This document shows, piece by piece, positions 47,274-56,223 of a stretch of DNA of 64,000 nt. The notes beneath the pieces are model-generated. The model had not been told where the DNA came from. It saw only the letters and a program-made list of their open reading frames with translations, and searched no databases. Location: positions 1 to 64,000 of the forward strand of contig NZ_JAUSBX010000125.1 in NCBI RefSeq assembly GCF_030651835.1, written 5' to 3'. The DNA is from Methylicorpusculum sp. (GTDB taxonomy: Bacteria; Pseudomonadota; Gammaproteobacteria; Methylococcales; Methylomonadaceae). Every line of letters begins with the position of its first letter. Position 1 is the first letter of the stretch. A program made the translations under genes and the position numbers.

Positions 47274-47579
47274 TGTGAATCTCCTGGAATTGCTTGTTAT
47301 GTTAATAATAACAATTCTCATTAGAAAGTAAAGTTGTTTTTAGTCTCTTTTGTGATGAGGTGTGAGTAATCCGATGTTTCTTATCAAATTCAGGCTTTGA
47401 AAACCAACTAACAATCCAATAAACAAGCGGCTATCGTACTTAAGCGCTCAACATAACTGATTCAGCACTCAGAATGGGCAAGGTGGTATTCACCTGTCAT
47501 AAAAGGATCAATCGCCATGGTTGCCTCAATAAAAATCCCTGAATGACATAAACATTTTAATTACGCTTGAATACTGGCG
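47274..47579. other. 306-bp gap between bfd and the helicase gene
   Basis: Divergent promoter region. Apart from the Fur-like site at 47303-47322, nothing distinct is seen. Confidence 0.4.
47303..47322 (-). promoter_or_regulatory. Possible Fur box upstream of bfd
   Basis: On the minus strand this reads AATGAGAATTGTTATTATTA, resembling repeated GATAAT-type Fur half sites. It is about 30 nt before the bfd start, where iron-loaded Fur would repress. Fur control of bfd is established in other proteobacteria, but the match here was judged by eye. Confidence 0.5.
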
Positions 47580-49535
47580 ATGTTCCTGCGTACACTTCTC
47601 CCTTTTTGTGGCAAGCCTGTAATTAGAGTGATCGAACTGGAAGCATTTTTTGGTAGTGATGGGCCGCTGGCTAAAGTCATTAAAGGTTATAAGCCACGTG
47701 CTGCGCAAATCGAAATGGCGTTAGCCATTGCCGAATCGATTGAACTAAAGAAGGACTTGATAGCGGAAGCCGGTACCGGCACCGGCAAAACATTTGCCTA
47801 TCTGATCCCGGCTATTTTATCGGGTAAAAAATCCATCATTTCCACCGGGACGAAAAATCTGCAAGATCAGTTGTTTTTCAACGATCTGCCTGTTATTCGC
47901 CAGGCTGTTACAGTGCCTTTTGTTGCGGCATTATTAAAAGGAAGAAGCAATTATCTTTGTACATTTAGGCTTGATAATTCACTCAATTCAGCTCTGGGTT
48001 TCAGTAAAGAAGACGCCTCGGCATTGACAAAAATTCAGTCATGGGCAAAACGAACGCAATCCGGTGATATTGCAGAAATGCCGGATGTGAGTGAAGCTAA
48101 TCCCGTATGGCCTTTGGCAACGTCTACGGCAGACAATTGTCTGGGGATCGATTGCCCTGACTATGAACAATGCTTTCTGGTTAAAGCCAGAAAAAAGGCC
48201 CAGGAGTCGGATATTCTGGTAGTTAATCATCACCTGCTTTGCGCTGACTGGTCGATACGGGAGATTGGTTTTGGCGAGTTATTGCCAGATGCTGAACTGG
48301 TAGTGATTGACGAAGCGCATCAATTGGCGGATACCGCCTCCAATTTTTTGGGTATTTCATTCGGTGCCAGACAATTAGACGATTTAGCAAAGGATGCGTT
48401 GGTTGAATATTTTAAAGATGCTACCGATATGCCCGATTTACGGACGGCTTGCGAAGAACTGGATCTTCAGATAAAAGCGGCGCGATTGGCATTTGGGCTG
48501 GAGTTGAAAAAAGGGGATTGGCAGGATATTGAAAATAATCAGGCTATCTGTGAGGCACTGGCAGTATTAGGTCAAAAACTGAAATTCCTGCAGGATCAGT
48601 TGGATCTGGCTTCAGTTAAAACCAAAACACTGGAAGGCTGTTTCAAAAGGGCTCAGGAGTTGAACGAGCAATTCAAGCTCATCATGCAGGACCATGATGG
48701 AAAATGGATTCGCTGGTATGAAACGCATAAAAAAACCTTCACGCTTAGCCGGACGCCGCTGGATATTGCCTCTGAGTTTCGCGCCTTCATGAAGCTCCAT
48801 CCTGCTACCTGGATTTTTACTTCTGCAACGCTCAGTGTGGCCAATAAATTCGATCATTTTTCCCGCAGTCTGGGACTCACCGAGCCGAGCTGTCAGAGTT
48901 GGGAAAGTCCGTTTGACTATGCCAACCAATCCTTGTTTTATCATCCCAAGGGCTTGCCGCAGCCATCCACGCCCAATTTTACTGAGCGTATCGTTGAATT
49001 TGCATTACCCGTTTTGGAAGCCAGTAAAGGTAGAGCTTTTTTTCTATTTACCAGTTACCGTGCACTGAATCAAGCGGCGGAGCTGTTGGCTGGCAAGATG
49101 CCTTATCCATTGCTGGTTCAGGGAACCCGGCCCAAAGGGCTGTTGTTGGAGGAATTTAAACAAGCGGGTAATGCGGTTTTATTAGGTACTTCCAGTTTTT
49201 GGGAGGGTGTCGATGTCAGAGGCGATGCTTTATCCTGTGTGATTATTGATAAACTGCCGTTCGCATCTCCCGGCGATCCGGTTCTAAAAGCCAGGCTGGC
49301 GTCAATGGAACGGCAAGGCCGCAACGCATTTTTCGAGCACCAAATTCCTGCTGCAGCGATTTCTTTACGGCAAGGGGTAGGTCGTCTGATTAGGGATGTG
49401 GATGATAAGGGGGTGCTGATGGTGTGTGATCCCCGGCTTTTAAAGCGCTCATACGGGCAGATTTTTCTCGACAGCGTACCGCCGATGCGGCGGACCCGGG
49501 ATATTGAAGATGTGAAAGCTTTTTTTTCAAGATGA
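47580..49535 (+). CDS. DinG/YoaA-type ATP-dependent DNA helicase
   Basis: XPD-like superfamily 2 helicase of up to 651 residues. Walker A AEAGTGTGKTFAYL is near 59-72. Four cysteines around CTFRLD and CLGIDCPDYEQC suit the XPD-type [4Fe-4S] cluster. The DEAH box VIDEAHQ follows, and helicase motif VI is SLRQGVGRLIRD near 595-606. The length fits YoaA (about 636) better than DinG (about 716). The start is uncertain: the ATG at 47580 lacks a clear ribosome site, and a GTG at 47628 gives an N-terminus closer to YoaA. tsaB follows by ten bases. Likely acts in replication-fork repair. Confidence 0.88.
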   Translation: MFLRTLLPFCGKPVIRVIELEAFFGSDGPLAKVIKGYKPRAAQIEMALAIAESIELKKDLIAEAGTGTGKTFAYLIPAILSGKKSIISTGTKNLQDQLFFNDLPVIRQAVTVPFVAALLKGRSNYLCTFRLDNSLNSALGFSKEDASALTKIQSWAKRTQSGDIAEMPDVSEANPVWPLATSTADNCLGIDCPDYEQCFLVKARKKAQESDILVVNHHLLCADWSIREIGFGELLPDAELVVIDEAHQLADTASNFLGISFGARQLDDLAKDALVEYFKDATDMPDLRTACEELDLQIKAARLAFGLELKKGDWQDIENNQAICEALAVLGQKLKFLQDQLDLASVKTKTLEGCFKRAQELNEQFKLIMQDHDGKWIRWYETHKKTFTLSRTPLDIASEFRAFMKLHPATWIFTSATLSVANKFDHFSRSLGLTEPSCQSWESPFDYANQSLFYHPKGLPQPSTPNFTERIVEFALPVLEASKGRAFFLFTSYRALNQAAELLAGKMPYPLLVQGTRPKGLLLEEFKQAGNAVLLGTSSFWEGVDVRGDALSCVIIDKLPFASPGDPVLKARLASMERQGRNAFFEHQIPAAAISLRQGVGRLIRDVDDKGVLMVCDPRLLKRSYGQIFLDSVPPMRRTRDIEDVKAFFSR

Positions 49536-49544
49536 GAATACGTG

Positions 49545-50228
49545 ATGAAATTACTTGCAGTTGAAACGGCAACTGAAGCCTGTTCTGCCGCTTTGTTTAT
49601 TAATGGGGAAATCCGGGAGCACTTCGAATTAGCGCCCAGAACCCATACGCAACGCATTTTGCCAATGATCGAGGCACTGATGACCGAGGCTGATTTACGT
49701 CCTCAACAATTGGATGCTGTCGCATTCGGATGCGGTCCGGGGTCTTTTACCGGGGTTAGGATTGCAACGGGTGTCATTCACGGCATTGCCTTTGGTGCGG
49801 ATTTGCCTGTTGTGCCGATTTCCACGCTGGCTGCTTTAGCGCAGGATGCGTTTGATTCTACGAATGAATCCGTGATTTTTAGCGCCATCGACGCACGGTT
49901 AAGCGAAATTTTTTGGGCGGTTTATCAGCGTGACGCAAACGGCTTTGCTGAATTGGTAGGTAAAGAAAACGTGATACCTGCCGATCTAGCTGACGCTTGT
50001 CATCAAAAAGGTATCGGAGTGGGCAGTGCCTGGCGTGTTTACTCCGAGGTCTTGCTGGCTAAATTAACGCAGAGCGTTATCTCTTTTGATGCGGATCGTT
50101 TGCCGCGAGCTGCCGCTGTGGCTTCATTGGGCGTGCAGGGCATGCTTGCCGGAAGAGCTGTTTCGGTTGAAGTAGCGATGCCCGTTTATCTAAGAGATAA
50201 AGTCGCAAAGAAAGAATCTGAGCGATAA
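49545..50228 (+). CDS. tsaB: tRNA threonylcarbamoyladenosine synthesis protein TsaB
   Basis: ASKHA-fold partner of TsaD in t6A37 formation on ANN-decoding tRNAs. 227 residues: MKLLAVETATEACSAAL at the start, HTQRILPMIEALM near 30, and the CGPGSFTGVRIATG stretch near 65-78. A GTG directly before the ATG is an alternative start. It is co-directional with a YciO-like gene 44 nt on. The helicase-tsaB neighbourhood is common in gammaproteobacteria. Confidence 0.95.
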   Translation: MKLLAVETATEACSAALFINGEIREHFELAPRTHTQRILPMIEALMTEADLRPQQLDAVAFGCGPGSFTGVRIATGVIHGIAFGADLPVVPISTLAALAQDAFDSTNESVIFSAIDARLSEIFWAVYQRDANGFAELVGKENVIPADLADACHQKGIGVGSAWRVYSEVLLAKLTQSVISFDADRLPRAAAVASLGVQGMLAGRAVSVEVAMPVYLRDKVAKKESER

Positions 50229-50272
50229 TGAGGTATAATGTGCGGTTTTTGAATTGGCGAAATTAAAACGTC

Positions 50273-50896
50273 ATGGCTCAGTTTTTTCAAATACATCCCG
50301 AAACACCCCAAGCACGTTTAATTGTGAGAGCTGTCGATATTATTCACAGCGGTGGTGTTATCGTTTATCCAACTGACTCATCTTACGCAATCGCCTGTCA
50401 CATGGACGATAAACATGCGCTGGACAGGATTCGCAGGATCCGTCAGTTAGATGATAAACATAACTTTACTTTGGTCTGTAAAGATCTGACACAAATTTCT
50501 ACGTTTGCGAAAATCAGTAATGATGCGCACCGCTTAATCAAAGCGCTGACGCCTGGGGCATTCACCTTTATCCTGGATGCCACCCGTGAGGTGCCGCGCC
50601 GCTTGCAACATCCCAAGAAGAAAACCATAGGTATTCGTATTCCCAATAATGCAATAGCAAGACAGTTAGTTGAAAACCTCAATGAGCCTCTGTTCAGTTC
50701 GACACTGGTCTTGCCGGGTGAAGAGGATGCGATGATTGATCCTTACGAAATCAGAGAGCGGCTGGAACACGAGGTCGATCTGGTTATTGATGGAGGTGTC
50801 GTTAAGTACGAACCTACGACCATCATCTCCTTTTCTGGGCAGACTGCTGAAATTATCAGGCAGGGTAAAGGCCTGGCGCCCATGTTGGAAAAATAG
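50273..50896 (+). CDS. Sua5/YciO/YrdC-domain protein, YciO type
   Basis: 207 residues with the YrdC fold: VIVYPTDSSYAIACHMDD near 29-46, KHNFTLVCKD near 62-71, TPGAFTFIL and TIGIRIPN. The PTDS-Y motif and length fit YciO rather than TsaC/YrdC. YciO can resemble the threonylcarbamoyl-AMP synthase but its physiological role is uncertain, so the enzyme name is not assigned. Its place after tsaB hints at tRNA modification. Fifteen bases before the next gene. Confidence 0.86.
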   Translation: MAQFFQIHPETPQARLIVRAVDIIHSGGVIVYPTDSSYAIACHMDDKHALDRIRRIRQLDDKHNFTLVCKDLTQISTFAKISNDAHRLIKALTPGAFTFILDATREVPRRLQHPKKKTIGIRIPNNAIARQLVENLNEPLFSSTLVLPGEEDAMIDPYEIRERLEHEVDLVIDGGVVKYEPTTIISFSGQTAEIIRQGKGLAPMLEK

Positions 50897-50910
50897 AAGA
50901 GATTACCGTC

Positions 50911-51564
50911 ATGATGAACGAATTAAGTATGGTGCAGCGGTTTGTCGTTTGGGTTTTGCCGGTCGTCTTTGCGATTACCGTGCATGAGGTTGCTCATGGC
51001 TGGATGGCAAAAAAATACGGTGATAACACGGCTTTTTTGCAAGGCCGTTTAACGTTAAATCCTATAAAGCATATCGACTGGCTGGGCACTGTCATAATCC
51101 CCGGTATATTACTATTGACATTTACAGGATTTATATTCGGTTGGGCAAAACCGGTTCCGGTAGACGCCAGGAATTTTAAAAATCCAAAACAAAACATGGC
51201 TATTGTTGCTCTGGCTGGCCCGGTATCGAATATACTGATGGCTACAGGCTGGGCGTTATTGGCAAGGCTGGGCGTCATGCTAAATATGGACTTTGTGTCG
51301 CTGCCGCTGATCTACACCGGAATAGCCGGCATCACGATCAATCTGGTATTGGCATTGCTCAATCTGCTGCCGATACCACCGCTGGACGGAAGCCGGATTT
51401 TGACAGGCTTGTTGCCGAACCGGTGGGCCTGGTATTACAACAGTCTAGAGCGGTTCGGCTTCATCATTCTTATTGTGTTGATGTATACCGGCGTTTTGCA
51501 GCTGGTGCTTGGATACCCGATGTTTGTTATCCAAAAGTTATTTTTTGATTTGGCCGGGTTGTAA
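50911..51564 (+). CDS. Site-2 protease family (M50) integral membrane protein
   Basis: A 217-residue membrane protein with about five hydrophobic segments. The zinc motif HEVAHG (His25, Glu26, His29) lies in the first helix, and the third ligand lies in NLLPIPPLDGSR near 146-157. The compact form is the YwhC/SREBP-type subfamily without a PDZ domain, which differs from RseP. Its substrate is unknown. It is a usual neighbour just before scpA in gammaproteobacteria. Two adjacent ATGs (50911, 50914) could serve as start. Confidence 0.9.
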   Translation: MMNELSMVQRFVVWVLPVVFAITVHEVAHGWMAKKYGDNTAFLQGRLTLNPIKHIDWLGTVIIPGILLLTFTGFIFGWAKPVPVDARNFKNPKQNMAIVALAGPVSNILMATGWALLARLGVMLNMDFVSLPLIYTGIAGITINLVLALLNLLPIPPLDGSRILTGLLPNRWAWYYNSLERFGFIILIVLMYTGVLQLVLGYPMFVIQKLFFDLAGL

Positions 51565-51628
51565 TGCATTCATTGATACGACAATCAGATGCTTATTCAA
51601 ATGCCAATAGTCACTTTTGTTAAATGTA

Positions 51629-52453
51629 ATGGAGCAAACCGACACTTTAAATTCCCACGGTCATAGTGATCTGCTGGCCTCAGTCGGTGGTGCGCCGTTT
51701 GTCGATTGGCCTGAAGATTTATATATTCCTCCTGATGCCTTACAAGTTTTTCTCGATGCATTTGAAGGTCCGCTGGACTTGTTGTTATATTTGATCAGAC
51801 GGCAGAATCTGGACATTCTAAATATTCCAATTGCTCAAATTACCCGTCAGTACATTACTTACATTGATATGATGAGCAATCTTCAGCTTGAATTGGCTGC
51901 AGAATATTTGGTTATGGCTGCCGTTCTGGCGGAAATCAAGTCGCGGATGTTATTGCCCCGTCAGTCTGAAGAAGACAATGAAGAGAGTGATCCCCGAGCT
52001 TTTTTAATTCGTAAGTTGCAAGAGTATGAATGTATTAAAAAAGCGTCAGAGGAAATTGACCAGTTACCCCGGTTGGAGCGAGACTTGTTCGAAATTGAAG
52101 TAGATGCGTCACAGATCTCAGTAAACAAGCCTTTGCCGGAGGTCGCTTTAAAAGAGATGTTGCTGGCGTTTCAAGATGTCTTAAAGCGTGCAGAACAATT
52201 GAGCCATCATCAAATCGTCAAAGAACCACTCTCGGTGAGGGAGCGGATGACATCGATTCTGGATAGTCTAAATGAAATGAAAAGTCTTGTCTTTACGCAG
52301 CTTTTCGGGCGATTCGAAGGGCGTCACGGCGTTGTCGTTTCTTTTTTGGCCATTTTGGAGCTCAGCAAAGAAGGTCTGATTGATATTATTCAGCCCGAGC
52401 CTTTTGATGCGGTGCACATAAAATTACGTTCTGCAGTTTCAGTTCAGCAATAA
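51629..52453 (+). CDS. scpA: Segregation and condensation protein A
   Basis: Kleisin subunit of the SMC-ScpAB condensin. 274 residues from the ATG at 51629; an upstream TTG would add only four. Signatures are FEGPLDLLLYLIRRQNLDILNIP (quoted here as FEGPLDLLLYLI and NLDILNIP) near 40-62, and AAEYLVMAAVLAEIKSRMLLP-type SMC-binding helix near 90. The C-terminal winged helix ends near FDAVHIKLR. scpB starts ten bases later. Its presence with scpB shows an SMC-ScpAB system rather than only MukBEF. Confidence 0.95.
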   Translation: MEQTDTLNSHGHSDLLASVGGAPFVDWPEDLYIPPDALQVFLDAFEGPLDLLLYLIRRQNLDILNIPIAQITRQYITYIDMMSNLQLELAAEYLVMAAVLAEIKSRMLLPRQSEEDNEESDPRAFLIRKLQEYECIKKASEEIDQLPRLERDLFEIEVDASQISVNKPLPEVALKEMLLAFQDVLKRAEQLSHHQIVKEPLSVRERMTSILDSLNEMKSLVFTQLFGRFEGRHGVVVSFLAILELSKEGLIDIIQPEPFDAVHIKLRSAVSVQQ

Positions 52454-52463
52454 TCAGATTCCT

Positions 52464-53129
52464 ATGGAGTTAAAGCGCATCATCGAAGCGTTATTGTTTG
52501 CCTCAAACAAGGCTATGTCAGTCAAGCAATTGCAACAGGTTTTTCCTGAACTGGAGCAACCGGAGCCAGCCGATATCGAAGCGGCGGTGGAATTATTGGT
52601 TGATGATTATGCCCATCGGGCGATTGAATTAAAAAAGGTGGCCAGCGGCTATCGTTTTCAGGTTAAAGCGGATGTTTCACCCTGGGTGGGACGTTTATTT
52701 GAAGAGAAGCCGCCCAAATATTCTCGCGCTCTACTGGAAACATTGGCTATTATCGCCTACCGTCAACCCGTTACGCGCGGTGATATTGAGGATATACGGG
52801 GGGTCTCAGTCAGTTCTAATATCATCAAAACGCTCTTGGAAAGAGAATGGGTCAGAGTCGTTGCCCATAAAGAAATTCCGGGGCGGCCTGCTTTATTCGG
52901 AACCACAAAACAATTTTTGGATTATTTTAATTTAGCTGCATTAAGTGAATTGCCGACCCTACAGGAAATGGCGGATTTAAATTCTTTAGCAGAACACGAT
53001 CAACATCTCTTACAGGTAAACAGTGAACAACAAGAAGCCAACCCACAGCAAAGCACAAACAACGAAGCCTCGACCGAAGCCGTCGAAACACAAACCGGTA
53101 TTGTCGGCGCCAAAAGCGCCATCGGCTAA
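52464..53129 (+). CDS. scpB: Segregation and condensation protein B
   Basis: Kite subunit that binds ScpA. 221 residues with two winged helices: MELKRIIEALLFASNKAMSV at the start and LLETLAIIAYRQPVTRGDIE near 89-108, then RGVSVSSNIIKTLLERE. The conserved part ends near residue 172 (TLQEMADLN). A 45-residue Gln/Glu/Asn/Thr-rich tail follows, whose last 107 bases also encode the start of rluB in another frame. Confidence 0.95.
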   Translation: MELKRIIEALLFASNKAMSVKQLQQVFPELEQPEPADIEAAVELLVDDYAHRAIELKKVASGYRFQVKADVSPWVGRLFEEKPPKYSRALLETLAIIAYRQPVTRGDIEDIRGVSVSSNIIKTLLEREWVRVVAHKEIPGRPALFGTTKQFLDYFNLAALSELPTLQEMADLNSLAEHDQHLLQVNSEQQEANPQQSTNNEASTEAVETQTGIVGAKSAIG

Positions 53130-53976
53130 TTTGCCGGTTGGAGACGAACGTATTTCTAAGGTGCTGGCTCGCGGAGGCGTGGGTTCAAGAAGGGAAATTG
53201 AGCGATGGATTGATGAAGGTCGTTTGATGCTCAATGGTGTGATGGTTAAGCAGGGTGACAAACTGCAACCTGGTGATCATCTGCAATTGAATGGCCGCAT
53301 CATTCACTGGCAGCGCTATGCCCAACAAACTACCCGGATTTTAATCTACCACAAGCCTACCGGCGAAGTAGTTACCCGTCGTGATCCCGAAGGCCGGCCC
53401 GTTATTTTTACCCAATTGCCCAAATTACAAACAGGCCGCTGGATCGCTGTCGGGCGTCTGGATATCAATACGTCAGGACTGCTGCTGGTGACCAACAACG
53501 GTGAATTGGCCAACCGCATGATGCATCCTTCCTCCGAGTTGGAGCGGGAGTATGCGGTGCGTATCTTGGGTGATGTTGACGAGGTGGTATTTGAAAAATT
53601 AAAAAAAGGAGTGGAGCTGGAAGATGGCATCGCTCGTTTTAATGATATCAAATTTCAGGGTGGCGAAGGCGCCAACAAGTGGTATCACGTGGTTGTGACG
53701 GAAGGTCGTAACCGCTTGGTACGGCGTTTATGGGAATCACAAAACGTAACGGTGAGCCGGTTGATTAGGATACGGTATGGCGCTATCGCAATGCCGGATG
53801 GACTTAAAGCTCATTCCTTTTATGAAATGACAATGGATGAGCTGAATGACTTGCTTGATTCAGTGGGCTTATCTAAAGAGAGGGCCATTGACCAAAGCCC
53901 CTCTTACGATAAAACACGGAAAAAGGAAAATAGACCCATTGTGACATCAAAAGGTAAAAGCAAAACCCGTTTTTAA
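53023..53976 (+). CDS. rluB: 23S rRNA pseudouridine synthase, RluB type
   Basis: Converts U2605 of 23S rRNA to pseudouridine. 317 residues from GTG at 53023: a basic Lys/Pro/Ser/Thr extension (1-40), an S4 RNA-binding domain (about 41-90; ISKVLARGGVGSRREIERWI) and the RsuA/RluB catalytic domain with catalytic Asp in VGRLDINTSGLLLVTNNG near 145-163. A basic tail follows. The GTG start overlaps scpB by 107 nt. A TTG at about 53133, just before the S4 domain, is the main alternative, so the N-terminal extension is not certain. Confidence 0.9.
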   Translation: MNNKKPTHSKAQTTKPRPKPSKHKPVLSAPKAPSANLPVGDERISKVLARGGVGSRREIERWIDEGRLMLNGVMVKQGDKLQPGDHLQLNGRIIHWQRYAQQTTRILIYHKPTGEVVTRRDPEGRPVIFTQLPKLQTGRWIAVGRLDINTSGLLLVTNNGELANRMMHPSSELEREYAVRILGDVDEVVFEKLKKGVELEDGIARFNDIKFQGGEGANKWYHVVVTEGRNRLVRRLWESQNVTVSRLIRIRYGAIAMPDGLKAHSFYEMTMDELNDLLDSVGLSKERAIDQSPSYDKTRKKENRPIVTSKGKSKTRF

Positions 53977-54026
53977 AGTGGATGTTCCTGTACTGATTTC
54001 GGGTTTCCTGGACGATTTATTAGGCT

Positions 54027-54061
54027 ATCGCTTCTCTCTTGAAGCAGAGAAGCGATTTTTG
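54027..54061. terminator. Strong terminator between rluB and the diguanylate cyclase gene
   Basis: ATCGCTTCTCT (54027-54037) and AGAGAAGCGAT (54046-54056) form a perfect 11-bp stem with an 8-base loop and a T-run (54056-54060). Oriented for rluB. Confidence 0.9.
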
Positions 54062-54065
54062 ATCA

Positions 54066-54950
54066 TCAACGCATAACCACCCGGTTTCTGCCAAGTTTTT
54101 TCGCGGTATACATCGCTTCATCGGCGCGACTGACCAGTTGTTCTGCGTGATCATCACTGCGTAAATGACTGATTCCTAAACTTGCCGTCAGTTTTAAGGT
54201 GTCCATGTCAAAGGCCAACGTATGATTTTCAATATTGCTGCGAATGCGCTCTGCTAATAATGCGGCGCCTTCCTTGTCGGTATCACTGAGTAAAATGACA
54301 AATTCTTCACCGCCATATCGATAAAGGATATCGCTGCCCCGAATGCTCTCTTTAATCCATTTTGCAACCGCTACCAGTGCGGAATCTCCACATTGATGAC
54401 CGTAGATGTCATTGACTCGTTTAAAGTGATCAATGTCTAAAAAAATGACCGCTAAATCTAAATGATTGCGATGGGCCAATTGGATTTCTCTTTTCAGGCA
54501 TTCATTAAACGAAGTTCTATTGCGAGTGTTGGTTAGTGGATCATTGAAGGCCATGTCGATGGCTTGATGATAGAGTGTTGCGTTTTTTAATGGATAAATT
54601 AAGCAGCACAGCAACGATTCCAATAAATCCATTTCCTTGGGGTCAAATTTCTGACGGCGCATGAATTTGAGTTCGCCCAACTGTTGTTCCTCTACTTTCA
54701 GCGCATATGAACAGGAATTGCGAGTTATAATGCCGTTTTTGATCGCAATGCCGAATTCGTTGTTGAAATATTCGAAGCCGCTGTGAGGAATCAGGCTTTG
54801 AATTTTTTCGCTGAAAATGGTAACCAATTGGTTAAACTCGAGACTCGTTTGTAACGCGCTGCTGAGATCGTAATGGTGCAGATTGACTGCTTTTGAGGCT
54901 TCAAAAGTTACGTTGCTGACTAAGGCTAAATTGGCGACTTTGTTGGACAT
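54066..54950 (-). CDS. Diguanylate cyclase (GGDEF protein)
   Basis: Makes c-di-GMP from two GTP. 294 residues: an N-terminal sensory region (about 1-125, no recognised domain and no TM helix) and a GGDEF domain (about 130-294) with the metal and substrate motif DIDHFKRVND near 172-181. The active loop is GGEEF at 213-217. The allosteric inhibitory site RxxD is present as Arg204-Gly-Ser-Asp207, five residues ahead, so product inhibition is expected. There is no EAL domain. The ligand of the N-terminal half is unknown. A perfect palindrome lies 65-88 nt upstream. Confidence 0.93.
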   Translation of the reverse strand: MSNKVANLALVSNVTFEASKAVNLHHYDLSSALQTSLEFNQLVTIFSEKIQSLIPHSGFEYFNNEFGIAIKNGIITRNSCSYALKVEEQQLGELKFMRRQKFDPKEMDLLESLLCCLIYPLKNATLYHQAIDMAFNDPLTNTRNRTSFNECLKREIQLAHRNHLDLAVIFLDIDHFKRVNDIYGHQCGDSALVAVAKWIKESIRGSDILYRYGGEEFVILLSDTDKEGAALLAERIRSNIENHTLAFDMDTLKLTASLGISHLRSDDHAEQLVSRADEAMYTAKKLGRNRVVMR

Positions 54951-55014
54951 GATAGACCTCTTGCTCTAAGACTTTAACTTGTCTTGTCTAAAGCGAGTAA
55001 CGTGCCATAATTTA

Positions 55015-55038
55015 AATGCATTGTATAAACAATGCATT
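55015..55038. promoter_or_regulatory. Perfect 10-bp palindrome upstream of the diguanylate cyclase gene
   Basis: AATGCATTGT (55015-55024) and ACAATGCATT (55029-55038) flank ATAA. Perfect symmetry, short spacer and a location 65-88 nt before the start fit an operator for a dimeric regulator. Confidence 0.5.
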
Positions 55039-55073
55039 AGGTGTTTTCTTATGGCTGCTAACTGGTCTTGGTC

Positions 55074-55106
55074 AAAAATTTGTCGCCATTCATGCGGCAA
55101 ATTTTT
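55074..55106. terminator. A/T-flanked hairpin, orphan
   Basis: AAAAATTTGTCG (55074-55085) pairs with CGGCAAATTTTT (55095-55106) with one G-U pair. It has the form of a bidirectional terminator but follows no recognised gene, so an unannotated short transcript may end here. Confidence 0.45.
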
Positions 55107-55417
55107 GCCGTTGCCCCCCTGATTGTACGCTCTCTTGTCATTCAGGTGAAACACGCACTTGGTATAATTCAGTCATATTGATAAAAGCGACTTCGCTCTT
55201 GAATCCGGTTTGTGTTATCAACGTGGAATTGGTGAAGGATCTACTTATCATTGCACAAACGGATGATCCTCGGCACTTGTTCAACCCAATTCCGGAATAG
55301 CAAGGTGGTGCTAATAGTTTATAAAGCATTTACTCGTCTTATTAGAGATAGATCCGAGTAAAATGGTTTTAGTCGTTTAGGGCCAGGACTCTGGCTATTG
55401 AAATTCAGGAGATAAAT

Positions 55418-55585
55418 ATGAAAGAACTTTCTGAAACAGAGAAAAGCATCAATGAAGCAGAGGAATTATCTGACTCAATCAACACGACTGACCCGGTTAA
55501 TGTCGAAGAAATCGGAGGACGGAATGGTCCGGAGCCAACCCGTTTTGGCGATTGGGAAAAAAAAGGACGATGCATAGACTTTTAA
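55418..55585 (+). CDS. SdhAF4-like succinate dehydrogenase assembly factor (DUF1674)
   Basis: A 55-codon gene. Its C-terminal half reads EEIGGRNGPEPTRFGDWEKK then GRCIDF. This matches the DUF1674/SdhAF4 signature (EIGGpxGPEPTRyGDWexkGrxxDF) to the last residue, including the usual end at DF. In mitochondria and some bacteria SdhAF4 binds free SdhA after flavinylation and shields it before SdhB joins. The start ATG follows CAGGAGAT seven bases upstream, a good ribosome site. It lies 638 nt before sdhC on the same strand, so it is near but not clearly in the operon. Confidence 0.85.
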   Translation: MKELSETEKSINEAEELSDSINTTDPVNVEEIGGRNGPEPTRFGDWEKKGRCIDF

Positions 55586-56223
55586 TCAGAGTTAGGTTGG
55601 TTTTCTTGAAATGCCTTGCGTCAACAAGCCTGGATTATTTCGTCAACCGCTTCTCTTAGAGTTGATTTTGTCAAGATCCTCTATCAGCTAATAAGTCCAT
55701 CTCAATCAGAATTGTGGTTTATTTTTAGATAAAAATGACACAAAACGCGGATAATGGCTTCATTAGGTGCGAATTTTGAAATAGTCGGCACTCAAAAGGT
55801 GCGTCTACTAAACTTTAAGGCTTTGTCGCAACCTGTCATGCTTTTATTTTTGCCTGTCTTTACTATTTAAATCACGGGGTTACTTTAGCTTTAAGGGTGA
55901 GGCGATATTTTTGGCAATATTTGTGCATGCTGATACCTATCAAACCCTGCGCTCTTAAATTAAAACCGGATTTGCTGGTCCTCATAAGAATTTTATGTGC
56001 TGAGCAGTACAGAAATTACTGAGAAATTATCGATTTCAAGTTTTCTAAGCTTTACAGGACGCTATCAAATTAATGGATTATTTTTCCAGCAGAGAATTTT
56101 AAAGATGAATGGATGCTATTTGAGTTTTTAACTAAATTTTTTCGGCGGGTTGTTTTATAAACCACAAAAACAGTGATTGTATAAAACGGTCGTTTTTTTA
56201 ACTTAAGCCATTCGGAATTGGAT
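55586..56223. other. 638-bp gap upstream of sdhC
   Basis: An AT-rich region that should hold the sdh promoter. I see no RNA gene, terminator or recognised small frame, and no iron-sulfur or Fur site that I can support. Confidence 0.4.

Larger units (their letters stand above)
54951..55417. other. 467-bp intergenic region with two strong inverted repeats
   Basis: Between the divergent diguanylate cyclase and sdhAF4 genes. It contains the palindrome 55015-55038 and the A/T-flanked hairpin 55074-55106. Small frames on both strands have no family likeness I recognise. Confidence 0.45.
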
